A program made the translations under genes and the position numbers. From Microcebus murinus (lineage: Eukaryota > Chordata > Mammalia > Primates > Cheirogaleidae), in contig NC_134111.1 of the NCBI RefSeq assembly GCF_040939455.1, positions 54,516,501 to 54,580,500 of the forward strand: 64,000 nucleotides of DNA, in the 5' to 3' direction. The notes under the pieces were generated by a model, which was not told the DNA's origin, made no database searches, and worked only from the letters and a program-made list of their open reading frames with translations. Of this stretch, positions 11,844 through 22,454 are shown in pieces (positions within the stretch are counted from its first letter, which is position 1; each line of letters opens with the position of its first letter).

Positions 11844-12229
11844 TGCTACTGTGGACTGAATGCTGGTCTTCCCCCAAGATTAACGTTGCAACTTAACCGT
11901 CAATGTGATAGTATTAAGAGGCGAGATGTTTTTGGGGAGTGATTAAGTCATGAGAGCTCCGCCCTCATATATGGGATCACAGCCTTTATAAAAGAGGTTC
12001 AAGGGAGCTGCCTCACCCCTTCTGCCCTGCCCTCCACATGAGAGTGTGGCAAGAGGAGCCATCTATGAACCAGAAAAGAAGCCCCAGACACTGAGCCTGC
12101 AGGTGCCTTGATCTTGGACTTCCCAGCCTCCAAAACTATGAGAAATAAATTTCTCTTGTTTATAAATTAACTGGTCTAAGGTGTTTTTTGTTGTTGTTGT
12201 TACAGCAGCCCAATGACACTAAGAGAATC
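11844..12229 (+). mobile_element. MST-type solo LTR (ERVL-MaLR)
   Basis: Full-length order of an MST LTR: 'gtggactgaatgctgg', 'gagctccgccctcatatatg', 'tttataaaagaggttcaagg', 'ttgatcttggacttcccagc', 'aataaatttctcttgtttat', 'acagcagcccaatgacacta'. The AATAAA lies at 12144-12149. Internal MaLR sequence is absent on both sides, so this is a solo LTR. Confidence in MST rather than MLT1 comes from the 'ccgccctcat' and 'tttataaattaac' blocks. Confidence 0.85.
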
Positions 12230-14743
12230 ACTTTCAGATTTTCTTTTCTGTACCCACAGCCAAGCAAGACAGTTCAGTCAGCAGGACTGTGCTGGTCAGT
12301 ATGGTAAGGTAACTGGGAGAATTGCATAAATGATTGTCTCTTTCCGCTATAGCTTTATGGCAATCCTTTTCTCCAGAAATGGTTGCTGGGCTTGAGGAGT
12401 GAGGCGGTGATAGGATTAGTTTAATCTATTGGATTATTTAGAAAGGAATTCAGAAATCATCAATCCTTACTCTTAGTGATTCGAGAGTCATAAACCAGGC
12501 TACAGACAGAACTTCAGACCTTCAGGAATTCGGACTGGAGATATATAAACAGAGAGTAGGTTCCACCGGCCTCAAGAAAACCAAGCATAGCAGGATAACC
12601 TTTTGATAAACTCACAGATGGGCTTTTTGAAACTCTTCTCCTTCAACTCTTGACTCTTGCAAACAGACCACTTGGTGTGGTAGTTATTGCCTCAGGGAGT
12701 CAGAAAATCAAAGAATCAAATGTTTTAAAGCTCTAGTCCAGATTTAAAACAGGAAAGATGCAAAGGGTACATGATCAAGAAGAAAGCCAGTTCTTCCTAA
12801 CCCCGAAGAAACAGAAGAGCCAAGATAAGGGAAGAAGAAGGGATTTGGGGAGCAGATAAAATAATTAAACTCCAGTGAGTGGCCCTGGGAAGGAGTCCTA
12901 ATCCCTGCCCCCTCTCTCCCAGGTGGATTCCGGGTGGCAGATGACTCAAGGGCATTCTCCAATTACGTTGGGAAGCCAAAAGCAGAGACGTGAGCAGTGC
13001 CTCACTACCACGTGGGCCCAGGGAGCAAGGCCCAGAGCTCTTGCTACCCCAGCATGAGGCTGGAGCAGTTGAGTAGACCTGCATGGGGTGCGCAGGAAAA
13101 AAAGCCCTGAGGCAGCCTCGTGGAGGAATAAAATGTTTTCAGTGCAGACAAGAGCAGCCTGGGAATGATTCCGAGAGAAGGTGGGCCTGCCGGGGCCGGG
13201 GCCCCTGCGGGATGGAACGCGGCAGCGGACACGCCGAAGAACACACGGCCAGGTGCAGAGTGCAGGGGCCGCCCGGGTGGGCACAGGACTTCACGGCAGC
13301 ATGTGACCCCGCTTCCCTGCTGCCTTGACCCTGTGGGAAAAGGGAGAATCTTGAATTAACTGAGAATCATCCTAATTTGACAGAGTGTACCCTGAATTGA
13401 TGAAGAATACATTTGCTTCACCAGGAAGAGTGAATTTTTGAGATGGAAATGAAGTTTGTTATCTAGAAATAAAATTTCATTTCGTGCACACTATAGTCTG
13501 TTTAATAGATGTTTAATAAAACCATGTATGTGAAAATAGCCAATTTCAGCCAAAGCAGATAAATCAGATGATGGCTCTTTTTATTACTTTTTTTTAAGAA
13601 AAGAAAATTTAAGAAAAGCATTCTTTGCTGAATCCCATAGGGCGCCTTGCACAGAGTAGGGGCTCGTGTGTGTGTTGCTGGATGCTGCTCTAAGAATAAT
13701 CTCCCCTGGAGCATTTCAAGTCTTATTTAATTCAAACAGGCATTTATGCATACAGTATCTCAAGCATAATGCTATTGTGTATTTAAAGTACACCTATAGG
13801 CAGAAAAGAGAGGGAGTGTTTCAGGGAAATTAATAAGATATAAGTGAAAAGGGAATTAAGGAAGATACAGAGTCAGATGGAAATTCCCCCCCCCCCAATT
13901 AATGAAGGAAGGCTTATTGGGGAAGATGATCATCCGGTCAGGGATTTGCTAGATCACTGATAACACCTAAATATCACTTTAAGCAGTAAGTCCTAGAATT
14001 CTCCCCAAGAGAAAAATTTTTTACAAAATCCGAAACTGAAATCCAGGGTTTTTCTAGCATCTTGGTATACTCTCATATGTATTGTAATTCTGTGTATCCA
14101 GACTTTTGCAAGTTTGCACGCAGTTTTTGTTTGGTGGGTAGGACTCTGGGGGGAAGAAGCTGCTTGAGCAGAAGCCCAGGGAGCCAGGGATCTGGCTCAG
14201 GTGGCCAGCAGATCCCGGCCAGCTCTCCAGCCATAGTGAAATCGTTTGTCTACACAGGATAATTCATCTCTTTCTGAGCCTGCATTACTGACAGGTAAAA
14301 ATAGTCCATTCTCAAATGAAAGATGCCTTGTAAATAGATGATTATTAATTTTGGTGGGATTAATTATTAATATATAGTTAATTTCTCTATTCAGGCTCTA
14401 GCACTTGCTTCAGCCATGTGCTTTTGTCAAAATGATGAGAGCCTTGAAGCATTCTGTTTTTCTTTTTATTTGGATGTGGGGAGGAACTGACATGGAGTGG
14501 AATTTATTGAGGTGTAAATGTAGTTATCTAAATAAAAGATTATTGTTGTAAAGTCTATCAGTAAAAATTTAGTGATTATAAACAGAAGTGTCAGGCTTTT
14601 TCCAAGTCCCCCGGCTCCTATTGAATTAGAGTAGATTTTAAAATGTTCTTTTAATGGAATTTTTCATGAATGAATTTAATTGGGCTTTGCTGTATATGTA
14701 TTTTTCTAATATAGAAAAAGGACAGAATAAAAAGTTACAAAAA
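12230..14743. other. Unassigned stretch with a CpG-dense patch and a C-run
   Basis: No repeat family or exon recognised. It holds a CpG-dense patch at about 13170-13280 and a run of 11 C at 13886-13896. Several overlapping ORFs cover 12744-13359 on both strands, but this is what GC-rich sequence gives by chance and none resembles a known protein. Confidence 0.4.
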
Positions 14744-14863
14744 GAAAGGAAGGAAGGAAGGAAGGAAGGAAGGAAGGAAGGAAGGAAGGAAGGAAGGAAG
14801 GAAGGAAGGAAGGAAGGAAGGAAGGAAGGAAGGAAGGAGGGAAGGAAGGTAGGAAGGAAGGAA
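14744..14863 (+). repeat. (GGAA)n microsatellite
   Basis: About 29 nearly uninterrupted AAGG/GGAA units, with a GGGA and a GGTA variant near the 3' end. It makes artefactual frames of Lys-Glu-Gly-Arg on the plus strand and Pro-Ser-Phe-Leu on the minus strand. Confidence 0.98.
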
Positions 14864-15716
14864 CCAAACAACCTGACCAGAACCCTGCTGATGTTTTATA
14901 GTGCCCCTAAAATCCTACTCATATTTTATCAATTTTTCCCAAAATGACAGTGATGTTTATAGAGCACTCACAACATGCTATATACAGTCCTAGTTTTCCT
15001 GCTCCCACAGATCTAATCACTTTACTATTCCTCTAACAAAACAAAAATTGTATGCAATCGTGCAAAAACCTTGATAATCAGAATCATAATAGATACTAGA
15101 GCATATTAACAAAAAGTTTATGTTTTCTACCAAAATTTAAAAATCAAAATTAAAGTAGAAATTTAGAGATCAAGCCTATTTAATTGGGATTGCATATGAA
15201 GCCCAGATTGTCACACCCTTTCTCCCCTGCTTCTCCTACTTGTCAACCCTGTCCAACTCTTCCCAGAATCTATAAAAAATTCATCATAATTGATAGACTT
15301 CAGGTATTATTACTGAGACTTACCTGGTCCAAATTAATCCAAATGGTTAAGTTAGTTCAGCCTTATCTCGAGTTTCATAATTCAAGAGTTTATGCTATTT
15401 ATGAAACCCCTAATCAAAAGTTTCAAGCAATACCAACCTCAAGTATACATTACTCATGTCACCCTCTGCATGGGAGATGGCCTAAATTATACACATTAAA
15501 TATTGATGTATTGATTCATCCTCTTGGAAAAAAAATAGCTCCTTTTAGCGGACAGTAAGGTCCAATTTGGATGTATTCCTACAAGTTCTGTGACACATGG
15601 CCAAATATCTCCCAACTCAGAAAAGTCATCCATAACTTATGGTCTCTTGGGGGGGTAGGCTAAATGACTTTCTTCCTAGTTTCTTTCATTCACAATTTCT
15701 CCCTATGTATACTATT
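14864..15716. other. Unassigned AT-rich stretch
   Basis: Nothing recognised. The ORF at 15184-15558 (124 codons, plus) has no family resemblance that I can see and is treated as chance. Confidence 0.4.
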
Positions 15717-15880
15717 ATTATTATTATATTATTGAGTACCACCTATATGTGCTGGACACTGTTCTAGGTGCTTGGAGTATATAAGGGAATAAAACAAACA
15801 TCACTACCTTCAAGGGACTTACATTCTAGTAGAGGAGATGGATGGTAAACAATAAACAAGAAATGAGAATTGAGTGTTTT
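15717..15880 (-). mobile_element. LINE L2 3' end (minus strand)
   Basis: 'ttattgagtaccacctatat', 'tgctggacactgttctaggt' and 'gggacttacattctagtaga' follow the reverse complement of the L2 terminus. Confidence 0.85.
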
Positions 15881-17579
15881 TCATGAAGCTTAACCCAGAT
15901 CTATTTATTCAACCCTCTCAATGATTCTGTGAGTCAGTTAATTTCCTTTCTTGCTAAAACCAGCTACAGTGGATTCTTTTTTCAGCAACTGAACCTCCAG
16001 TAATATGATTAGCCAGACTGCTTTGTGAAGTCTCCACCTCAATCTCTCTTTTAAAACTACCATAATGGGGTATATCAGTCAACATCCTTAGTTTTCAAGT
16101 GACCACCTCATTTAAGGGAGCTATTATAAAATCGCTAAACGGATATTGGGCAGCTCCTAAAATGGCCTGGAGGGCTAGAGATCCAGGCTTGGAAAACAGA
16201 CAGGACCAAACAGAAACCAAGCGAACAGAACCACTATGAAGCAGGTTTCCACTGTTCACTGGTTCCCACTCGGCCAGTTGCATCCTAGGCTTTATTTTTA
16301 CTATTTGCCCAAGTCCATTGAGGCAGGACACTCACACAGCATGATACATGAAGTGGGTTTATTACTTGCAGACAGGCAGCAAGGGACAACAGAAGCCTAG
16401 GATTTATGCATAGCTAGTCCACCAAGGCTCAGGAAAGCTGCTCGGGGGAGCTGGGGCCCCATTTGCATGTGCCCCATCTGTACTGCCTCGGAGGGACCCA
16501 TGGACTGAGCCTTCCCTGGGCTGTTCTAACCTGGGGAGACATGCTTGCTGGGCTAAAGTGTTGAAGGACATCCTATTCTAGAAGGGACTGGAACCAAGCC
16601 CTGGCTGCTTCAGCCAGTCTCTTCTTATCTCGGGATCTCATCCCCAGCACAATCCACAGTTATTCTTGAGAATTTACAAAGCAAGAATGGGAGGAGGAAT
16701 TGGGTGGGTCCAGGGCCACCGAGAGAACCGCCCTGCAACTGCAGTCTAAGGTCTGAGATAAAACAGGGTCTCTCATGCTGCTGACTCCAAGACCCTGCCC
16801 CCTGCTGCCTAGGGACAGTGATAATATCCACAGCTGAGCAGGAATTCTGTTCTTTACACGGGTAGTTTACACCAGCAACACCCTCAATGGACTCGTCTGA
16901 TTGGACAACCCCAGATGCCTTCCCCCAGCTGACAAAGTTATTTTTCAGCTTCTCAAAATGGGAGAGGCTGTGCCAGGTGTCATATGCTGATGAATTCCCT
17001 GCATTTAGGAAGAGTGTTTCAGGGCTGGGCAGCTCCTCCAAAATGACAAACATCTTTTACAAAGAACTTTCTCTAAACTTCCTCCTTAAATGTGCTGTCT
17101 CTTTTTTACCAAGTCATATCTGTACCTACTATAAGCCCTTCACACACCAACTGTAAGACACCTGGCAAGGCTTCTTGAAATTCAGATGTGAAACTGAGGA
17201 AGAATAACACGATCACAAGGCTCAGCATGTGGCCAAGTAGCCAGGTCGTGAAAGCCCTGGTACTTCTGGCCATGAGGCAGATGAAGATGTAACCCCATCA
17301 CTCTGGTCCATTGGATGGTATTGATTTAGAACACCTGTACTCCTGCCATCAAGAACACATTTGAACTCAATAGAAAGCAAGTGTGAGAAATAAAATTGAA
17401 GGTAAAGGGGGGTCTTGTACCTCAGTGTTTCTCCAATTCATCATCCTGTACAGAATTCTATAGTCAACGAAGCCAGACCGCTACAATATGAAAAGCCTCA
17501 GAGCTCCTATTCTTGGAAAGCATCCCATCCCTTCACCCTCACCTGCAGGCTGAGCTAGGTCCCCCTCTAGATGCCCCCC
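15881..17579. other. Unassigned stretch, possibly including an old LTR
   Basis: The region around 16330-16650 ('gtgggtttattacttgcaga', then 'gcagcaagggacaacagaag') has the look of the 3' part of an antisense LTR with an inverted AATAAA. I cannot fix its ends or family. No exon recognised. Confidence 0.35.
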
Positions 17580-17770
17580 AAGCGGGCTGTTCTTACCTTT
17601 ATCATATTGTTCTCCTCTTACTGTAAATGTCTGTTTATTCTGTTCACTTCTCCGTCAACCCTACTGGACTACGAGCATTTTGAGAAAATAGATTATGTAT
17701 CTCCAGCACAAATGGCAGTACTTGGCACCCATAGGAAATAAGTACTATTTGTTAAACAAATGAATGGAAT
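17580..17770 (+). mobile_element. LINE L2 3' end (plus)
   Basis: 'atgtctgtttattctgttca', 'actacgagcattttgagaaa', 'ggcagtacttggcacccata' and a terminal 'caaatgaatgg' follow the L2 3' UTR and terminus in sense. Confidence 0.75.
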
Positions 17771-17955
17771 AAAACTTCAGTGTCATGACTCCAAAAGGCA
17801 GAAACTAAAAATAATAGGTATTTCTGTATTGCTCCTTACCAACCTTGGAGCATGAGTCAGAGTAAGTTCTTAGCTATTGTTTTTGCAAAAGTTGACCTTG
17901 CAAGTCAGGATGCACCCACGAACTTCAGAAAAGAGTCTTTGAAAACACTGAAGCT

Positions 17956-18084
17956 ATGGGCAATATACGTAACCTTAACACTTGTACCCCCATACTATGC
18001 TAACAATAAATAAATAAATAACCCCAGGATGTCAAAGCATCAGAATTTAAAAAAATTTTTTTGAAAAAAAACATTTAAAAAATA
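17956..18084 (+). mobile_element. Lemur-type L1 3' end with extra downstream sequence
   Basis: A 129-bp insertion flanked by perfect 14-bp target duplications 'aaaacactgaagct' (17942-17955 and 18085-18098). The first ~50 bases ('atgggcaatatacgtaacct' ... 'gtacccccatactatgct') match the 3' end of a strepsirrhine L1, followed by AATAAATAAATAAATA. About 40 bases of non-L1 sequence then precede a second A-rich tail. It is extremely 5' truncated. The extra segment may be a 3' transduction. Confidence 0.8.
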
Positions 18085-18439
18085 AAAACACTGAAGCTTT
18101 AGAACAACACCAAGCTTTGGGAGATGGTTCTCGTTGAAAGTCCTCTCCATCTGGGCACCACACTCCTTTGCTCTTGGCCCTGTCTGTGTTCCTGAGTCCC
18201 AACCCCAGTGCATTCCATCCCCACCACCGTCACACAAATCTTTGCATCATCCTAGGTCCCACCTTCCTCTGCAAGTGAATGAGCTACACCTAAAGACCAA
18301 AAATGACAAATATCCCTAGACTTAAAATCAATTATTTTTGAAAACTTTTTCCCACCCCTCCAAGGATTCATCTGGTGGGACTTCCAGCGAAATATCTGGT
18401 CTCCCAGACACTGTTCTGACTAGTTAGAATAGAGGTGAT

Positions 18440-18985
18440 AGCTGCCACCTTGCATCAGTTACCTTTCTCTGCATAACATACCCCACAAAACTTAGTGGCT
18501 TCGTAAGAGCCATTTGTTATCACTCACTAGTCTGTGCTGCTGCTAATCCAGGCCAGCATTGGCTGCTCTTGGCTGGGCTTGCTCATGTGTCTGTGGCCAG
18601 CTGGCTGGTCAGCTGGGCACTGGATGGTCTAGGATGGCCTGTTCACATGTCCAGAAGATGACGTGCAGTGGGCTGGAGCCATGCCAGTGACCCAGCCCTG
18701 GTCTCTCATCATGCAGCAGGCTAGCCCAAGCTTCTTCCCAGGACTGCCATAGGAGTGGCCCTGTGTGCAACAAAAGAGGGCAAGCCCCAGTGTTCAGGCA
18801 CTTCTCACATCTCTGATTGTCTCAGATTCGCTATGATAGCACTGGCCAAAGCAAGTTATATGGTCAAGGTCAGAGTCAGCATAAGAGGGCACTTCCCAGG
18901 GACGTGGGCACAAGGAAACGAAGAACAAACTAGAGGCCATTACCACAATAATCTGCTGTATATCCTGGGCCCAGGGTGATTTCAT
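18440..18985 (-). mobile_element. MLT1-like MaLR/ERVL LTR (minus strand)
   Basis: It begins with 'ttacctttctctgcataaca' and 'cacaaaacttagtggctt', the reverse complement of an MLT1-type 3' end. Further in are 'tctctcatcatgcagcaggc' and 'caaagcaagttatatggtca', typical of the U3 half of such LTRs. Degenerate; the subfamily is unknown and an ERVL LTR is also possible. Confidence 0.6.
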
Positions 18986-19292
18986 TTCTCTAGCTCTTTA
19001 AAACATTCACCCATCAGATATACATGATGTAAAGCTGATGTCTAATTTGGGGGTTGGAAGGTTTCTCCACATTTCCGGTTTCCTTTGTGTGTAACTCAGA
19101 CGGTCACTTGTGTGCTAGAACAAGGCCGACAACATTTTACACACTACCCCAGAAAGTGAGCTTTTGGAATGAAGTGTTCACTTGCATGTTCATTTGCATG
19201 AGCCTGAAGTTCATAAAGGAAAGATTCTGTGAGTCCCATTCCCTATTGTGTCCCCAGATTCTAGAACGGGGACTAATATATAGTATGAGGTA

Positions 19293-19720
19293 ATTCGTTC
19301 AGCAATTTATTTTTCTTGCACTCTTACTGTGTGCACTGTGCCAGCCTGGTGGTGCAGAGGTGAAAGATCAAGTTCATGTCATCAAATAGGTCACAACCAA
19401 ACAGGGAGAAAGGTGAGTGAACTGATAATGATGTTATATGTAACAAATGAGACAGGAGCAAAAAGGTGCAGGGTGCTAAGGGTGGGTTGGAGGAGCTAAG
19501 AACAGAGCAGAGAGTTCAGGTGAGGGGCCTTTGCCACAATCTAGTCAAGAACTGATACAGGTCCAAAATAAGGAAGGGACTAAGGGGGTGGAGCTGGGAT
19601 GAGAAATGAAGGGGGGGGGAAATCGACAGATCTTGGGGATGGGTTATAGTGGAAAGGGAGCATGAAGAAGGAATCCCAGATGACAACCAGGTGACTGGGT
19701 GGTTGGTAGTGCAGAGCATA
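19293..19720 (-). mobile_element. LINE L2 (minus strand)
   Basis: Starts 'aattcgttcagcaatttatt', then 'ctgtgtgcactgtgccagc', and further on 'gtccaaaataaggaagggac' and 'gatgacaaccaggtgactgg', the antisense order of L2 3' UTR and RT remnants. It also holds a run of nine G near 19611. Confidence 0.65.
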
Positions 19721-22352
19721 GACAATGTTCCCCTATATTGTAAGCCCAATTGCCAATAACAATACACAGTTTCAAACTTGCTACTCTATTGTTTTGATAA
19801 CATTTGTAACTAGAGAAAAACCTCTCCATACACATATATGATTTTCCTTAGCCCTGCGCATCTTAAACAATCCTTTAAACTCACAAGTCTTCAACAACCT
19901 TGTAATTGCCTTTTCAATCTTTGTACCATCTCAAACATGTAATCAAACCTACACTTAGTAAGATTATTTTTCTATACAGTAATATATTTTTATTGTCCAT
20001 GTCCACTGCTAGAAGCCAACAATCTTTTTTTTATTGCTATTATCTTACAATCATAAAAGCTCTGTGGTTGGGTTATGATTGCTTCAAATGAAGAAACTTA
20101 GTCCAGGTAATTTCTCACGACAGAAGTCCACGAAGAAGGTTAAGTCTGAGATCAAGCATATCAGATAATGCATCCAAGTTCAGACATTTGATTTATTGCC
20201 TATCCTTCCTAATGATTAAATATTTGGCTGCCCCATTGAAACTCCACGTATATTCATAATATGTTCAAAGCAGGTTAACTTAACTGTACACTAACTTTCC
20301 ACCTTAATCCTCTGGAGAAAAACATCAGCCTACATACAGCCCATAACAAAGAAGGATTGGTTATTAAAATCTAAGAAAGAGTAGAAGCAACTAATGAGGA
20401 TGTGAGCATCAAATTTCATTCCCTAAACACCAGGTTCTAGCAAAGTTTTTCTTTGTGGTAAACGAACTCAAGAACAGCTGTCAAAAATATGGCACAGCTA
20501 ACCCTGTAACAAATTAAAAAGTACCATCTGCAGGCACTGCAGTCTGCTTACACAGATGTGCCCCAGTACAAAGCCCAGAGAAGAGAAAGCGGGTTGGCGG
20601 TGCTGAGGTTAACGGGTCTGAAAGCAGACAGCATATGTTTCTCCAATAAAACGAGCACTCCACTACAGAAGCCAACAATTTGTAACATTTATAAATCGTT
20701 ACCGAACCTCTAATGCACCTCTAAATACCTGCATTCATGTTTTTAAAGTTTCTTTAACAGTAAGTAGATCAATTACAGAGGACTACAAGTTCAGCAGCTT
20801 TCCGTGTACCATTAGTCGTTCGGTTTAGCTGAAGAAGGTCCCTACACTATCTTTAATCTGTTTCTCCCTCTACCCCCCGGCCCCCATCCAGTAAGGCCTC
20901 TCATTAAAACTAACTCTTTTGAAATATGCAACACTGGCTAGCTTGTCCCACTTGCTAATGGTCCTGAATTGATTCTTAATTAGTTGCAGTTTTGGAAAGA
21001 ATCCAATTAAAATAGTGGGGGATTCCAATAGCAGAAAAGAACTGGCTAATATGTGTTAGTCTCTGAGCTGCTGATCTTTGCATTAAACTTGCTCAGGCAA
21101 AAGGCAGCTATGCAAAATATGGCAGGATTCAAATCATACTAAACATGTTCAGGTTTTAAACAGAAACCTTCACATGGTAATTTATTCTCTAGCCATAAAA
21201 CATGATCAAAGAAAGGCAGCCAAATGCTGTTAGAAAAATTACATTCCTTCATTCCACTTTCTCTCTCTTCCTAAAAGGACAGGTTACTAATTCAGGGGAA
21301 GACAGCAGAATCTTTTCAATAAATTATACTATATTTTTTATTTGCTGTATATTTTCCAGCCCTCTACTGAAATTCCAAAATAGGAGGGGAAGCTCAGATT
21401 GGGGAGAACTGGAAAGAAAGGTAGAGTCATGGGGAGGGAAGCCTCTAGGAAGCTAAATAGGATATTTTCCTACATTCTTTCCTAAAGCAAAGAGTTGCTA
21501 CCAGTAAAATTTCCACTGTTGTTTATGAGGGCAACTGGAGGTCATTTGACAGGTATGGCTTTTATGGTTCAGATTTAATTATAGAAAAGCGAGGGCTCTG
21601 AAAAGCAAGGTCTCAGGAAGCCCAGGAAGGAGAAGGACTCGTGCCACTGCTGGTAGGTGACAGTCACGTGACCAGCTTTTGTATTCAGCAGTAATAACTC
21701 ACTGCCCGGTACTGGGATGGAGCCCAGCTTGGCTATCCCCTGAGGAGCTTCCACCAGGCGTGGATTCACGGAGTCTTTGATCTGCAGATTAACATGATCG
21801 GAGACACAGGCTTTGTCTTTTGCAAACATCCTCAGTCCCTAAATTTGTATCCAGTGAAAGGTTGAGCCCATTTTTATTTGAGTAATGAATTGCAGTAATT
21901 AATGTACACATTGATTTTTTCAAGTCTCCCTAAAGGCTATTTCCATTTTTAATTTATAGGAAATACATACCATTCCCTTAATAAGAGACTGTTCTATATT
22001 TCAAAATACATATGGAAGAAGAGACAAGTCAAGCAAACATCAAAAAGACAAAACAAGTGATATTAAAGATCGGCAGTGACTCAATCAAGCAAAATCACTC
22101 TTTAAAAACCACTAAGGAAAGGATTTTGCTGTGGAATTTCAATATCTATGCTGGATCTGTTCAAACATTTCAGTATGCTCTTTAAAGAAGCAGTCATTTG
22201 AAGTGTTCAGTATTTGTGTGGATAAATATCTCCTTCCTTTCAAACTAAGCTTTTTTCCAACTACTAATAAAAGGGACATCCTGGCCAAAAAAAAAAAAAG
22301 GAGAGAGATGAAGAAGAGAAATCTGAATGAGATAAAATTGTTGTGAAATTTT
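19721..22352. other. Repeat-poor AT-rich stretch
   Basis: No transposon is visible for about 2.6 kb, unusual in this window. Composition and short AT-rich motif clusters suggest unique, possibly conserved, non-coding DNA. It contains the unexplained ORF at 21575-21829. Confidence 0.5.
21575..21829 (-). other. Unidentified 84-codon ORF with coding-like codon use
   Basis: The ORF runs from ATG at 21829 to TAA at 21575, with a TAG in frame four codons upstream of the ATG. It is not built from a repeat, and its codons look mammalian-coding (many CTG, GTG, TCC, ATC, GGC). The protein has no transmembrane segment or motif I recognise; the middle reads '..RLVEAPQGIAKLG..'. Within it lie a donor-like GTGAGT (minus strand, near 21697) and, close to its end, an acceptor-like 'ccttgcttttcag' (near 21600). 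It could be part of an exon, a pseudogene piece or chance. I do not assign a function. Confidence 0.2.
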
Positions 22353-22454
22353 TTTCCATTTTTTTTATTTCAGCATATTATGGGGGTACAAATGTTAAGG
22401 TTAGGTATTATTTCCCATGCCCCCTCTTCCCCCTCAAGTCAGAGCTTCAAGTGT
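22353..22454 (-). mobile_element. Very short lemur-type L1 3' end (minus strand)
   Basis: About 100 bases, flanked by perfect 13-bp target duplications 'gttgtgaaatttt' at 22340-22352 and 22455-22467. The poly-T side is followed by 'atttcagcatattatggggg', the antisense of the strepsirrhine L1 terminus, then a C-rich stretch of the 3' UTR. A 'cca' interrupts the tail. Confidence 0.88.

Noticed and set aside
12744..13359. Cluster of overlapping ORFs on both strands
   Set aside because: GC-richer sequence has fewer stop codons. No recognisable domain and no consistent frame or splice structure.
14638..14947. Overlapping ORFs on both strands with Lys-Glu-Gly-Arg or Pro-Ser-Phe-Leu runs
   Set aside because: Products of the GGAA array.
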